Shown piece by piece: positions 23,208 through 31,291 of a DNA stretch of 47,156 bases. The position numbers and the translations under genes were made by a program. Origin of the DNA: Bacteroidaceae bacterium (GTDB lineage: Bacteria > Bacteroidota > Bacteroidia > Bacteroidales > Bacteroidaceae); NCBI GenBank assembly GCA_017617235.1, contig JAFZWQ010000033.1, forward strand, positions 1 through 47,156, read 5' to 3'. Under the pieces are notes generated by a model, which searched no databases, was not told the origin of the DNA, and saw only the letters and a list, made by a program, of their open reading frames with translations. Positions within the stretch are counted from its first letter, which is position 1. The number at the start of each line of letters is the position of its first letter.

Positions 23208-24419
23208 ATGAAAAATGAATTGATTTTGAACGGAGAGGCAATGAATGCCTCCCAAGAGGGACTGCTCGAAGCTGAGTCGTTCCTGAGTGAGAATTATCTT
23301 TTCCGTCGCAACGTGCTGAACGGGAAAATCGAGTTTGCAACCAAAGAGGAAGGCGAGGACGAGCCGCAGTTCCGAACGCTGACGCCGCAGGCGCTGAACA
23401 GCATCGTCCTGAGGGCCAAGCGCGAGGACATCTGCGAGGGTTCCAATCCCAAGTCGGACATTCAGGAGTACATCGACTCCGAGGAGGTGCCTACCTTCAG
23501 TCCCATCAGGCATTTCCTGGACAACCTGCCCGCATGGAACGGACACAACCACGTGGCTGCGCTGTTCAACCGCATTCCTGGAGTCACCAGCGAACAGCTG
23601 GCGTTCCTCTGCATCTGGTTCCGTTCGGCTGTTGCCCACTGGGAGCAGCTGGACTTGCTGCACGGAAACGAGTGTGTGCCCACCCTGATTGGTTCGCAGG
23701 GCTGCGGAAAGACGACGTTCATCCGACGTATGCTGCCCCCAGAACTGCGCCAGTACTATCTGGATCACCTGAACCTTTCGAACAAGTTCGACAAGGAGAT
23801 GGCGCTGACGAACAACCTGCTGGTGAACCTCGATGAGCTGGATGCCATCCGTCCCAGCCAGCATGCCGCCCTGAAGCAGACGCTGTCGAAGAGCAAGGTA
23901 AACGGGCGCCCCATCTACAGGGCCTCGCAGGAGGACCGTGCGCGCTACGCCTCGTTTGTGGCAACGACGAACAACCAGCATCCCCTGACGGATGCAACGG
24001 GCAGCCGTCGATACATTTGCATCCGGATTCCAGACGGCCAGTATATAGATAATGTAGGGGACATCGACTATGGACAGCTGTATGCCCAGGTGATATACGA
24101 GTTGCACGAGCAGCAGGCGCCTTACTGGTTCAACAACCAGGAAGTGGCCCGCATCCAGCAGTTGAACATCGAGTTCACACAGAAGAAAGACATTTCGGAG
24201 ATGATTCCCACCTGTTTCCGCAAGCCTAAGGAAGGAGAGGCATCACAGACAATGAATTGTCAACAAATGCTCGAGATTATTCGCACAGAATATCCCTCGT
24301 TGGTGATAAACAGGAGTGCCAAAGTGCATCTGGGATTGGCACTGAAAGAATTGGGTTATGAATACACTCATCGCGGCAACGTCCCGTTCTATAAAGCAGT
24401 GCCGATTAAGGCAGCCTAA
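23208..24419 (+). CDS. VapE/DUF3874-family P-loop ATPase (primase-helicase-like)
   Basis: 403 residues starting MKNELILNGEAMNASQ. The N-terminal ~120 residues match the lead region of Bacteroidetes VapE proteins (ENYLFRRNVLNGKIEF, DLPAW-like LDNLPAWNG). The ATPase core has Walker A GSQGCGKTT (K168) and Walker B LLVNLDELD (D209/E210). A sensor-like TTNNQHPLTDATGSRR follows, and a winged-helix-like C-terminus (QQMLEIIRTEYPSLVINRSAKVHLGLALKELGY) resembles DUF3874. VapE proteins occur on phages, islands and conjugative elements as replication-type helicases. No other phage or transfer genes are here. The ATG at 23208 is chosen because homology begins there. Flanking GGTATATGT clusters suggest a DNA-binding partner or an origin. 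Exact role unknown. Confidence 0.78.
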   Translation: MKNELILNGEAMNASQEGLLEAESFLSENYLFRRNVLNGKIEFATKEEGEDEPQFRTLTPQALNSIVLRAKREDICEGSNPKSDIQEYIDSEEVPTFSPIRHFLDNLPAWNGHNHVAALFNRIPGVTSEQLAFLCIWFRSAVAHWEQLDLLHGNECVPTLIGSQGCGKTTFIRRMLPPELRQYYLDHLNLSNKFDKEMALTNNLLVNLDELDAIRPSQHAALKQTLSKSKVNGRPIYRASQEDRARYASFVATTNNQHPLTDATGSRRYICIRIPDGQYIDNVGDIDYGQLYAQVIYELHEQQAPYWFNNQEVARIQQLNIEFTQKKDISEMIPTCFRKPKEGEASQTMNCQQMLEIIRTEYPSLVINRSAKVHLGLALKELGYEYTHRGNVPFYKAVPIKAA

Positions 24420-24422
24420 GAA

Positions 24423-24529
24423 GGTATATGTAGAGGTATATGTTAGGTAAATGTTGTACAGACATATACCTCTTCTCTTTCCCTTTATTTATCGGTTCTA
24501 TAAGCCAGTTGAGGTATATGGGTATATGT
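24423..24529. repeat. Downstream cluster of GGTATATGT-type sites
   Basis: Directly after the VapE stop: GGTATATGT at 24423-24431 and 24435-24443, GGTAAATGT at 24446-24454, ACATATACC at 24462-24470, then GGTATATG at 24513-24520 abutting GGTATATGT at 24521-24529. Six sites lie in 107 bp. The pattern resembles iterons or a multi-site operator. Confidence 0.65.
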
Positions 24530-24567
24530 TTTTGAAAAAAAAGCTAACGGCAAAAGGGGTTTCAGCA

Positions 24568-24695
24568 GAGCGACGCATCGTTTTGCTTGACACACAATTG
24601 TGTGACAAGGGGAGCGACGTGTCGTTTCGAGCGGAGCGACGCATCGTTAGGCGCCTAGCATTGTAACGCTCCGTCGGTAGGGATGGGACGCTAAA
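24568..24695. repeat. GAGCGACGCATCGTT repeats and a long palindrome
   Basis: GAGCGACGCATCGTT occurs at 24568-24582 and 24635-24649, with a variant near 24612. Between them, 24586-24609 is a palindrome with core CACACAATTGTGTG and CTTG/CAAG ends. The right part (TTGTAACGCTC, GGGACGC) echoes 171-265. Together with the preceding cluster and the promoter at 24784 this accounts for the 408-bp gap 24420-24827; no gene is supported. Confidence 0.6.
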
Positions 24696-24783
24696 CCTTA
24701 TCATTTTGTCACCAAAATCCACAAATTTTCGAACATCCTGAAAAAAGTTAAAAAATGTTTGCGCAGTATAAAAATGAATTCCC

Positions 24784-24791
24784 TATATTTG
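24784..24791 (+). promoter_or_regulatory. -7 element TATATTTG of the membrane protein gene
   Basis: It lies within AATTCCCTATATTTGCAG, a string repeated exactly before the macro-like gene (26002-26019). The leader is about 30 nt. Confidence 0.65.
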
Positions 24792-24827
24792 CAGTAATTT
24801 ATATTACTAATCTTAAAACTACGTATC

Positions 24828-25526
24828 ATGGAAAAGATTAAATTATGCATGACAAAGTTTTTGTCACTCATTGACAGTGGTAAATTTTTCACCCGACCCA
24901 TGCGTTGGCTGTATGTCTTTTTTGCAATCCTCTCCTTGGTTCCTACTGTGGTTGTTCTGTATTTCCTGTACGACAAAGGTGTGGAAGGCGTTCTTGGGTA
25001 CTTGAGTGGCTGGGCTAAGTTCTCCGGCTACCTATTCTGTATTATCTTTGCCCTGTATGTCATCGTTGCAGGCGTGCTGATGATGTATTACTGGATGGAC
25101 CGTGGTCGTAAGGTGACGCTGATTGTCAACGAGGGCGACCAGATAGTGGCTATGCCTGTCTGGTCCCACCTGGTGCAGAGTCTCATGGAGTCTTTCGGTG
25201 TCTATATTTGTCTTGTCCCCCCGATTGGTGCGGTCTTGTTTTATGTCTGGGGACTCATCTCGGGCTTCCAACTTGTGAACGGCAGCTTTGATTTTGAGGA
25301 TTACGTGAAGACACTGTTCATAGGCATCGCGCTGTTGGCCCTCGTTGTCTTTGTATGCTTCCTGTTGAGCTATATCATCATTCTGATTGCACACTATATC
25401 GGTGAGAGCATCCGTGTCCGTGCTCAGATTGCCAACGACGTGCGTGATTTGGGCGACATCCATCGTGCCGCAACAATTCTGCGCGAGGCTGAGGAAGCTG
25501 CTGCCGAGCCCGAGGCAAAGGAGTAG
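24828..25526 (+). CDS. Four-helix membrane protein, unrecognised
   Basis: 232 residues. Hydrophobic segments lie at about 27-48, 66-89, 125-150 and 162-192. The cytoplasmic-looking C-terminus is charged and helical (RVRAQIANDVRDLGDIHRAATILREAEEAAAEPEAKE). The N-terminus MEKIKLCMTKFLSLIDSGKFFTRPMRW is basic and amphipathic. I recognise no named family. It is first in a likely two-gene unit with the zinc-ribbon ORF 47 bp downstream, and has its own promoter. Role unknown. Confidence 0.75.
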   Translation: MEKIKLCMTKFLSLIDSGKFFTRPMRWLYVFFAILSLVPTVVVLYFLYDKGVEGVLGYLSGWAKFSGYLFCIIFALYVIVAGVLMMYYWMDRGRKVTLIVNEGDQIVAMPVWSHLVQSLMESFGVYICLVPPIGAVLFYVWGLISGFQLVNGSFDFEDYVKTLFIGIALLALVVFVCFLLSYIIILIAHYIGESIRVRAQIANDVRDLGDIHRAATILREAEEAAAEPEAKE

Positions 25527-25573
25527 GGATGTGTGACAACGTGTTCTATTAACATATTCAAGAGGAAATTATT

Positions 25574-25750
25574 ATGACATTGATAGATTTAAAGCCTGTC
25601 AGGCGATGTGGGACGTGTTTCCACCTGCTACCTGCAGAGATGAAGAACTGTCCGTACTGTCATGGTGACGTCAAGGCAAGGCCATCAGCGCGTGTCGTGG
25701 TTCCTCAGGCCGACGAGGCAGTGAAATTCCAGATGAAGCCCCTCGCGTGA
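25574..25750 (+). CDS. Small zinc-ribbon protein (58 residues), possibly frameshifted
   Basis: MTLIDLKPVRRCGTCFHLLP is followed by a second CxxC pair (CPYC), so C12/C15 and C26/C29 can hold one zinc ion. A purine-rich AGAGGAAAT lies 8 bp before the ATG. After the TGA, a different frame stays open from 25728 to 25868 with no start codon of its own and encodes a plausible helix (DDYALKAVQDDLKEKNTTLY and on, to a TAG at 25866-25868). A single-base slip would join the two into a protein of about 97 residues. So the gene may be frameshifted, or the base call may be wrong. Confidence 0.55.
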   Translation: MTLIDLKPVRRCGTCFHLLPAEMKNCPYCHGDVKARPSARVVVPQADEAVKFQMKPLA

Positions 25751-25868
25751 TGATTATGCGTTAAAAGCCGTTCAGGACGATCTGAAAGAAAAGAACACCA
25801 CGCTATACGAATTTATCGAGCGTGTAGAGCAGGCTTCCGGCCGCACTATTATCCAACGCGGCTTTTAG
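25749..25868 (+). pseudogene. Start-less ORF fragment, probable 3' part of the zinc-ribbon gene
   Basis: An open frame of 39 codons plus stop continues from the end of the zinc-ribbon ORF in another frame. Its codons give DDYALKAVQDDLKEKN and FIERVEQASGRTIIQRGF, which looks like real helical protein. There is no ATG, GTG or TTG in frame after the TGA at 25728-25730. A terminator follows 26 bp after its TAG, as expected for a true gene end. Confidence 0.4.
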
Positions 25869-25893
25869 TCAGCATCACCGTATACCCTAATCG

Positions 25894-25931
25894 CCGCCCC
25901 TGTGAATATGTGCAGGGGCGGTTTCTTCTTT
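25894..25931 (+). terminator. Intrinsic terminator
   Basis: A perfect 9-bp stem CCGCCCCTG/CAGGGGCGG with a 10-nt loop, followed by TTTCTTCTTT. It ends the membrane protein/zinc-ribbon unit. Confidence 0.85.
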
Positions 25932-26008
25932 CTGTGGGCCACAACTACAAATCCTGCATCACCCAGCAAAAAAAATCCAAAAAACTTCCGTCTTTTCCAA
26001 CAATTCCC

Positions 26009-26016
26009 TATATTTG
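26009..26016 (+). promoter_or_regulatory. -7 element TATATTTG of the macro-like gene
   Basis: In the same AATTCCCTATATTTGCAG module as at 24784. The leader is about 38 nt. The 310-bp gap 25751-26060 otherwise holds the start-less fragment and the terminator. Confidence 0.65.
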
Positions 26017-26060
26017 CAGCACCATTGAAAAGCGGTTTAACGATAATAAAATAGAAAAGG

Positions 26061-26453
26061 ATGTACAACAGAGCATATACGCCCGAGAGGATTTCGGAGC
26101 TCGGGGAGAACGAGATTTTTGTGTTTGGCAGTAACCTGTCGGGGTCGCACGGCGGTGGGGCAGCATGGCTGGCCTACAAGCGCTTTGGTGCTATTTGGGG
26201 GCAGGGTGTAGGTCTGCAGGGACAGAGCTACGGCATCCCCACGATGCATGGCGGGGTGGATGTCATCCGACCCTATGTGGACGAATTCATCGCCTTTGCC
26301 AAACAGCATCCCGAACTGACGTTCCTGGTTACGAAAATCGGTTGCGGCATTGCCGGCTTTTCTGTCAACGAAATAGCCCCGCTTTTCGGCGAGGCTATTG
26401 ACGTGGAGAACATTATCCTTCCCCAAGAATTCGTAGAACTTCTGACTCGTTAG
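26061..26453 (+). CDS. Macro-domain-like protein of the A1S_2505 phage-protein type
   Basis: 130 residues. The motif EIFVFGSNLSGSHGGGAAWLAYKRFGAIWGQGVGLQGQSYGIPT matches a small family found in phages and bacteria and often labelled 'A1S_2505 family phage non-structural protein'. It is related in pattern to ADP-ribose-binding macro domains (GSNLSGxHGGG loop). VTKIGCGIAGF is the second conserved block. A role in removing or binding ADP-ribose is only inferred. Its stop overlaps the stop of the convergent papain-like gene in TTAG (26450-26453). Confidence 0.7.
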   Translation: MYNRAYTPERISELGENEIFVFGSNLSGSHGGGAAWLAYKRFGAIWGQGVGLQGQSYGIPTMHGGVDVIRPYVDEFIAFAKQHPELTFLVTKIGCGIAGFSVNEIAPLFGEAIDVENIILPQEFVELLTR

Positions 26454-29400
26454 CGCACGAGAACCTTGGTGCGGTTCACGACGTAGATGCCGCGACGCAC
26501 GGGTATGGTGGCGGAGGATTCGAGCCAGTCGGCAAAGAGGGTCTTGCCACCCAGGTCGGCAACGACTACGCGCTGGGGCTTGCCCACGTGGATGTGGATG
26601 CATCCGAGTCCGCCACGGACATCCAGCGTGGGCTGGGCCGTGAAGGTGGGTGTGCAGATGCCGTCGGGGTCTTCGCCCTGGTCCAGGATGAGTTGTTTGT
26701 ACTGCAGGATGAACTTGCCCACAGCCACGCATCTCTTGTCGGTCATGTTGGCGATGAGGCCCAGGCTGACGGTGGTGGTGTCGTCGAGCATGAAGGTCAC
26801 GGACTGGCTCTCGCTCAGGGGCGAGGAGGCCAGGGCATCGGTCTCGAGGTCGGCCGTCAGTGGCAACTCGTCGGCAGCGGCAGCGGCAATATAGGTGCCG
26901 TCGGTCAGCCAGTTGTAGTGATAGTCGTCGCCATCGCGGTCGGCAGTGAAGGTGTATTGTCCGCCGGGCAGCGTTACGGTCTGGTAAATCATCAGGTCGC
27001 GGATGTCGCTTTCGAATCCGGAGTAGGTATCCTCGAGGGTCAGGTACATGTTCTTTTCCGCATCGACGTGCCACTCAGTGAGGATGTTGCCGTTCTTAAC
27101 GGTGTTCTTCTGGCGCCAGGGCGATGTGGTGTTGTTCATGAGCAGTTTCAGGTAGCGGCTGCTGTTGGCGGGGTTCACCGTGCCCGAACCTGTCTTGAAC
27201 GGATGTTTGTAGTTGCGGAGGTAGGTGGAGGTGACGTCGATGCTGGTGCCGCGGGTGTTCAGGCAGAAGATGCCCAGGCTGTTGTCCCAAGCATCGCCGT
27301 CGGGACCGAAGTTCTGGCGTTTGCCCGTGAATCCGTGACCCGTGCGGTCGATGACGTCGCCACCGCTCTGGTTAAAGTCGTAGTAGAGCAGCAGTGTCTC
27401 GTCCTCGGCAGGATTCTCGATGGGGCTGTTGGCCAGTTCTGTGAACTTCTTATCCGAGACAACCTTGTTCCAGATGCGCAACTCGTCGATGATGCCGTTG
27501 AAGGGGCTTTCGGAACCGCCGATGGTGAAGTTGTCGAAGGCGGGTACGGTGGTGCCCACACGTGCAGTGCCCAGCTTGACACCATCGCGGTAGAAGGTGA
27601 CGGTGCCGGATTTATAGGTGACGCCGTAGTGGTGCCATTCGTCCCAGATGACGGTGCCTGCCGGACTGGCTCCGCTCTTGTCCTTGGCATCGATGGCGAT
27701 TTCGCCCGTGGGCTTCACCCAGAGCTGCAGGCTTTCGGCATTGTCGCCCATGTGGAAGGCGTTGTCCGTGACGCGACCGGGATACATCCACCAGTCGATG
27801 GTGAAGTTCTTGACTTCCTCGGTGCCGAAGGGCGATGCGGTGGTTACCAGGTCGTCCTCGCCGTCGAAGTGCAGGCCTGTCTGTCCGTCGGCATTGCACA
27901 CGACAACGGCCTTGCGGCGCGTCAGCTGGTCGCTGCCCTTGGCGTTAGACACACGCAGGGTTACATCGTAAACACCGGGTTCGGGGATGCTGACTTTCTT
28001 GTTCTGACCGTTGTAGCGGTAGATGTCGAGGTTGCTGCTGAGGTCCCATGTCCACTGGTCGGGAGTGAACTTCGAGGCGTCGAAGAGCTGGATGGGCTGA
28101 CCCTTCACGACAATGTTGTTCTGGATGTCGAAACCGGCCTTGGGGGCTACGGCATCCACGCTGACGGTCTTCGTGGTGGAGACGCTGCCCTCGCTGTTGA
28201 TGGCGGTAAGCCGGATGGTGTAGGTGCCCGTAGCGTTGAAGGTGGCTCCGGCATTCACCGTCTTGACAACGGGAATTTCTGCACCCTCGATTTCCCACTC
28301 GTACGAAGCGGCTTCGATGGGGGTGGAGGTATTTACGAAAGTGATGTGCTGACCGGCACCAATGTCACCCGTGGGAACGGTGAAGTCCACCGTAGGCAGT
28401 GTGGCGGGAGATACGTCAACAGAGTCCGTCTTTTCGGCAACATCGCCATACAGGCTGGTGGTTTGCAGCTTGATGGCCTGACGACCGGGCTGGGTGAAGA
28501 CGACAACGGGGCTGACGGTGCCCTGCATTTCGGGCTGGTCTGTTCCCGTGAAACTCCAGTTGCGCAGGGCGGTGTTCATGTCGCTCTGGTCGGTGATGAC
28601 AAAGGGCTTGCCCACGGTGGCTGTGGTGGCACAGGTGAATTTTGCCGACGAGCCTGCCGTAAGCGGGTTCTTGTCGTTGCCCAGGGCGTAGGATTCCTGT
28701 GCGAAACCGCTGGGGTTGATGACCTCGGCGTCGCTGTTGCCGCAGCCGTCGATGAGGTAGGTCGTGCCGTCCGTTTCGCGCGTGTTCATCTTATAACTGT
28801 GCAGCAGGTCGGCATAGAGCGTGGGGTTGGCAATATCCTTCTGGTACGAGGCCTTGACCTCCGATGCCGAGAGGGCGCGGTTCCAGAAGCGCAACTCGTC
28901 GATGTAGCCGTTCCAGGGCGAATCATAGACTTTCTTGTAGTCGGTCTTGGTGCCCTCGGTTTCGCCAATGAGCAGGCGTGCCGGGCCTTTTATGCCGTGG
29001 TGGTTGTAGTTATTGTTCCAGTTGAGCTTGCTGGTGCCGTTTATGTACAGACGGGTGTTGATGCCGTCCACCACGATGGCGATATGACGGAAAGCACCCG
29101 TGCGCAGACCGGAGCTGACGCTGGTGTACGAGCCGCCGTCCTGTCCCAGTTCGATGTTGTTGGTCTTCGTAATCTTAAAGAAGAAGGCGGTGGTGTCGGC
29201 CTTGATGCGGAATCCAAAGTCCTCGTTCTGGGGACTTTCGTTCATCCAGAGCCAGAATTCCAGGGTGAAGCTCTCCGTGGTGCGTTCAATCAGGGTGGGG
29301 ATGAGGAGTTTCGTACCGTTTTGCAACAGTGCGATGGGGTTCTGCAGGTTGGTATCGGGCGTGATGTTGGCAGCCACAGGGGTCGATTGCTTGCTCTCGA

Positions 29401-31111
29401 TATCGTAGTCGCCCACACGATAGACAGCGCTGACGGTATAGCTGCCAGTGGGTTCAACAGCGGCAGAGAGGGTTCCTGAAGGCTGGTTGCCACAGAGGTC
29501 GCCATTGTGGTAGATGTTGTACGAAACGGGTTCGTAGCGACTGCCCGTCGGAGCGTCCCAGGTGAGGCGTCCGTCGGCAATGGCCAGGTTGCGGGGTTCG
29601 GGCACATTGTCGCCGAATACGGTGGCCGTGAGTTGTGTCTTCTTGCCGCCACTGGGCACTTCTATGGTTTCGGGGATGTCGAAGGGAACCTCCACACCGT
29701 CGCGGTCCAACGTGTAGTCGATGATGCTGGCTTCGTAGATATGGCCGCTACCCACGCCCCACGAACGGGTCTCCACCCAGAAGAAGTACTTCAGGGGACG
29801 CGAAAGGTCGAAACTGCTGGTCAGGTCCGTCAGGTCGTAGCCGAATTCCATGGGTTCGGTATGTAGTTCGCCATCGGCCCAGCGTCCCAGCATGGGGATT
29901 TCGGGGGCAGGATTCGTCTTGCCGCGATTGCCGTCGCCACAGTATTCGAAATGCGTCAGTGCCGTGTAGGCCTCGGGCTTCTTGGCGTCCAAATTCTGGG
30001 CCACACCGATGTAGAGGGCCATTTCCGAACGATGACTGAAATCCATCTTTACTTTCAGCGTGCGCAGAGGGCGATAGTCGCGGATGACATCGTAGTAGCC
30101 GGGGGTGAAACTGTTTTCCTTGGGCCAGCCTTTCACGCTGTTCGACTTCTCGTAGGGGCAGTAGATAAAGCCTTTGTCGGCATAGCCATCGCCCCACGAA
30201 TTACAGATAATCCAACAGCCTACCTCGTTGTCGCCGTTGCTGTTGCAGGTTTCGCCGATGATGCCGTTGCCGTCCAGGTCCACCTCGATGCGGTCGTCGT
30301 AGCCCACGATGGTCATGGCGTGGTTGTAGGTCTCGTTCCAGTCGGTGACGTATTTCATGCCCGTTACGCCGATGGCGTCGTTGGTGGCCGTCTTGGGGAT
30401 GTTGCCCTCGAAGGGGCCTGCTGCCACACCGATGCCGCAGATGCCGCCCGATGCGTAGCTCTCGTCGCCGCAACGGTTCCACAGGTAGTTCTTCACCAGT
30501 TCGCGACCCTCCTCGGTGCCGCAGTTAAAGGGGAAGCTGTTGCCGCAGAGGATGCGGTTGTGCATGGTCGAGAACCAACTGTCGTAACCCTGCATCCATC
30601 CGCAGTCATCGTCCTGGTCGTCCTGTCCCGAACGGCCGTAGATGCGGCTGTAGGTGGTGCCTCCGTAAACGGCACAGCTGGCAATGCCCACGTTGCGACC
30701 CAGGCGGTCGTAGCCCGTTCCATCCGGTCCGTTGGTGTTCAACATCCAGGGGAAGTGGGTGGCGTAGCGACGTTCGTCGCTGTCGGCTGCCGTGAAGCGT
30801 GCCGTGTTGATTTGGTTGGTGAATTGGTAGTATATGCTGGAGGCCGCTCCGCACGAACCGCCACTCTGGTTGATGATGGGCGGGAAGGAAGGATTCAGCG
30901 CGTTGTTCAGGTGGTCGGGACGGTGTTTGCCCTCGGCAGCCTGTTGCTGTATGCGTGCCTTCATGGCCCTATAGGCCTTCATGTTGATGTTGGTGGGGGT
31001 GGGAGCCGGAATGTCGGGATATTTCTCCCTGTCCCATGTACCTGGCTGGGCTGTTGCCTGCAACAAAGTACCCAGTGCCATAACGGTCAGAAAAGTTCTT
31101 AAGTTCCTCAT
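26450..31111 (-). CDS. Secreted papain-like cysteine protease with LamG and PKD domains
   Basis: 1553 residues. Signal peptide MRNLRTFLTVMALGTLLQATAQ. The C1A-like protease domain (about 70-340) has the nucleophile in INQSGGSCGAASS (C87), NHAMTIVGYDD (H264) and CNSWG (N304), so all three catalytic residues are present. Two LamG/concanavalin-like domains (about 595-760 and 1075-1260) flank PKD-type Ig repeats (about 850-1060), followed by a further jelly-roll. The end, HVGKPQRVVVADLGGKTLF to RRGIYVVNRTKVLVR, looks like a T9SS-type tail. It should act outside the cell, cutting and binding host or diet protein and glycan; the target is unknown. It has its own -7 box. Confidence 0.85.
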   Translation of the reverse strand: MRNLRTFLTVMALGTLLQATAQPGTWDREKYPDIPAPTPTNINMKAYRAMKARIQQQAAEGKHRPDHLNNALNPSFPPIINQSGGSCGAASSIYYQFTNQINTARFTAADSDERRYATHFPWMLNTNGPDGTGYDRLGRNVGIASCAVYGGTTYSRIYGRSGQDDQDDDCGWMQGYDSWFSTMHNRILCGNSFPFNCGTEEGRELVKNYLWNRCGDESYASGGICGIGVAAGPFEGNIPKTATNDAIGVTGMKYVTDWNETYNHAMTIVGYDDRIEVDLDGNGIIGETCNSNGDNEVGCWIICNSWGDGYADKGFIYCPYEKSNSVKGWPKENSFTPGYYDVIRDYRPLRTLKVKMDFSHRSEMALYIGVAQNLDAKKPEAYTALTHFEYCGDGNRGKTNPAPEIPMLGRWADGELHTEPMEFGYDLTDLTSSFDLSRPLKYFFWVETRSWGVGSGHIYEASIIDYTLDRDGVEVPFDIPETIEVPSGGKKTQLTATVFGDNVPEPRNLAIADGRLTWDAPTGSRYEPVSYNIYHNGDLCGNQPSGTLSAAVEPTGSYTVSAVYRVGDYDIESKQSTPVAANITPDTNLQNPIALLQNGTKLLIPTLIERTTESFTLEFWLWMNESPQNEDFGFRIKADTTAFFFKITKTNNIELGQDGGSYTSVSSGLRTGAFRHIAIVVDGINTRLYINGTSKLNWNNNYNHHGIKGPARLLIGETEGTKTDYKKVYDSPWNGYIDELRFWNRALSASEVKASYQKDIANPTLYADLLHSYKMNTRETDGTTYLIDGCGNSDAEVINPSGFAQESYALGNDKNPLTAGSSAKFTCATTATVGKPFVITDQSDMNTALRNWSFTGTDQPEMQGTVSPVVVFTQPGRQAIKLQTTSLYGDVAEKTDSVDVSPATLPTVDFTVPTGDIGAGQHITFVNTSTPIEAASYEWEIEGAEIPVVKTVNAGATFNATGTYTIRLTAINSEGSVSTTKTVSVDAVAPKAGFDIQNNIVVKGQPIQLFDASKFTPDQWTWDLSSNLDIYRYNGQNKKVSIPEPGVYDVTLRVSNAKGSDQLTRRKAVVVCNADGQTGLHFDGEDDLVTTASPFGTEEVKNFTIDWWMYPGRVTDNAFHMGDNAESLQLWVKPTGEIAIDAKDKSGASPAGTVIWDEWHHYGVTYKSGTVTFYRDGVKLGTARVGTTVPAFDNFTIGGSESPFNGIIDELRIWNKVVSDKKFTELANSPIENPAEDETLLLYYDFNQSGGDVIDRTGHGFTGKRQNFGPDGDAWDNSLGIFCLNTRGTSIDVTSTYLRNYKHPFKTGSGTVNPANSSRYLKLLMNNTTSPWRQKNTVKNGNILTEWHVDAEKNMYLTLEDTYSGFESDIRDLMIYQTVTLPGGQYTFTADRDGDDYHYNWLTDGTYIAAAAADELPLTADLETDALASSPLSESQSVTFMLDDTTTVSLGLIANMTDKRCVAVGKFILQYKQLILDQGEDPDGICTPTFTAQPTLDVRGGLGCIHIHVGKPQRVVVADLGGKTLFADWLESSATIPVRRGIYVVNRTKVLVR

Positions 31112-31142
31112 GATACTTACTGAATTTGACGTTTTATGGCAA

Positions 31143-31150
31143 CAAATTTA
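31143..31150 (-). promoter_or_regulatory. -7 element TAAATTTG for the papain-like gene
   Basis: Plus-strand CAAATTTA, 31 bp before the ATG at 31111. Confidence 0.5.
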
Positions 31151-31220
31151 CATTTTTTTTCGATACATTGTTATTTTTCGTGCCCAAAAAATGCTTCTTG
31201 GGTCGCATTCCCGTGATGTA

Positions 31221-31262
31221 TCGCTGTAAACAGCGAGCGATAGTCCGTGGGGGCTATCGCTC
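31221..31262 (-). terminator. Paired hairpins after the adhesin operon
   Basis: Stem GAGCGATAG/CTATCGCTC (31235-31243, 31254-31262) overlaps the smaller TCGCTG-taaa-CAGCGA (31221-31236). Both lie just past the stop of the 31292-33706 gene. No T-run follows, so this is a weak or factor-dependent terminator, or alternate RNA folds. Confidence 0.45.
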
Positions 31263-31291
31263 GACGTATGAAGTAAAAAGAAAGTGCAGAA

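Noticed and set aside
24451-24666. 71-codon plus-strand ORF after the VapE-like gene
   Set aside because: It is made of the GGTATATGT and GAGCGACGCATCGTT repeats, with repeated AERRIV segments arising from the DNA repeat.
20944-26453. Integrated prophage or conjugative element
   Set aside because: VapE-like and phage-type macro-like genes are present, but there is no integrase, transfer, capsid or terminase gene and no flanking direct repeat at a tRNA that I can see.
26588-29479. 963-codon plus-strand ORF opposite the papain-like gene
   Set aside because: It is antisense to a protein with full protease, LamG and PKD motifs. Its translation is compositionally odd (V/G/A/D-rich) without domains, as expected for a shadow frame in GC-rich coding DNA.
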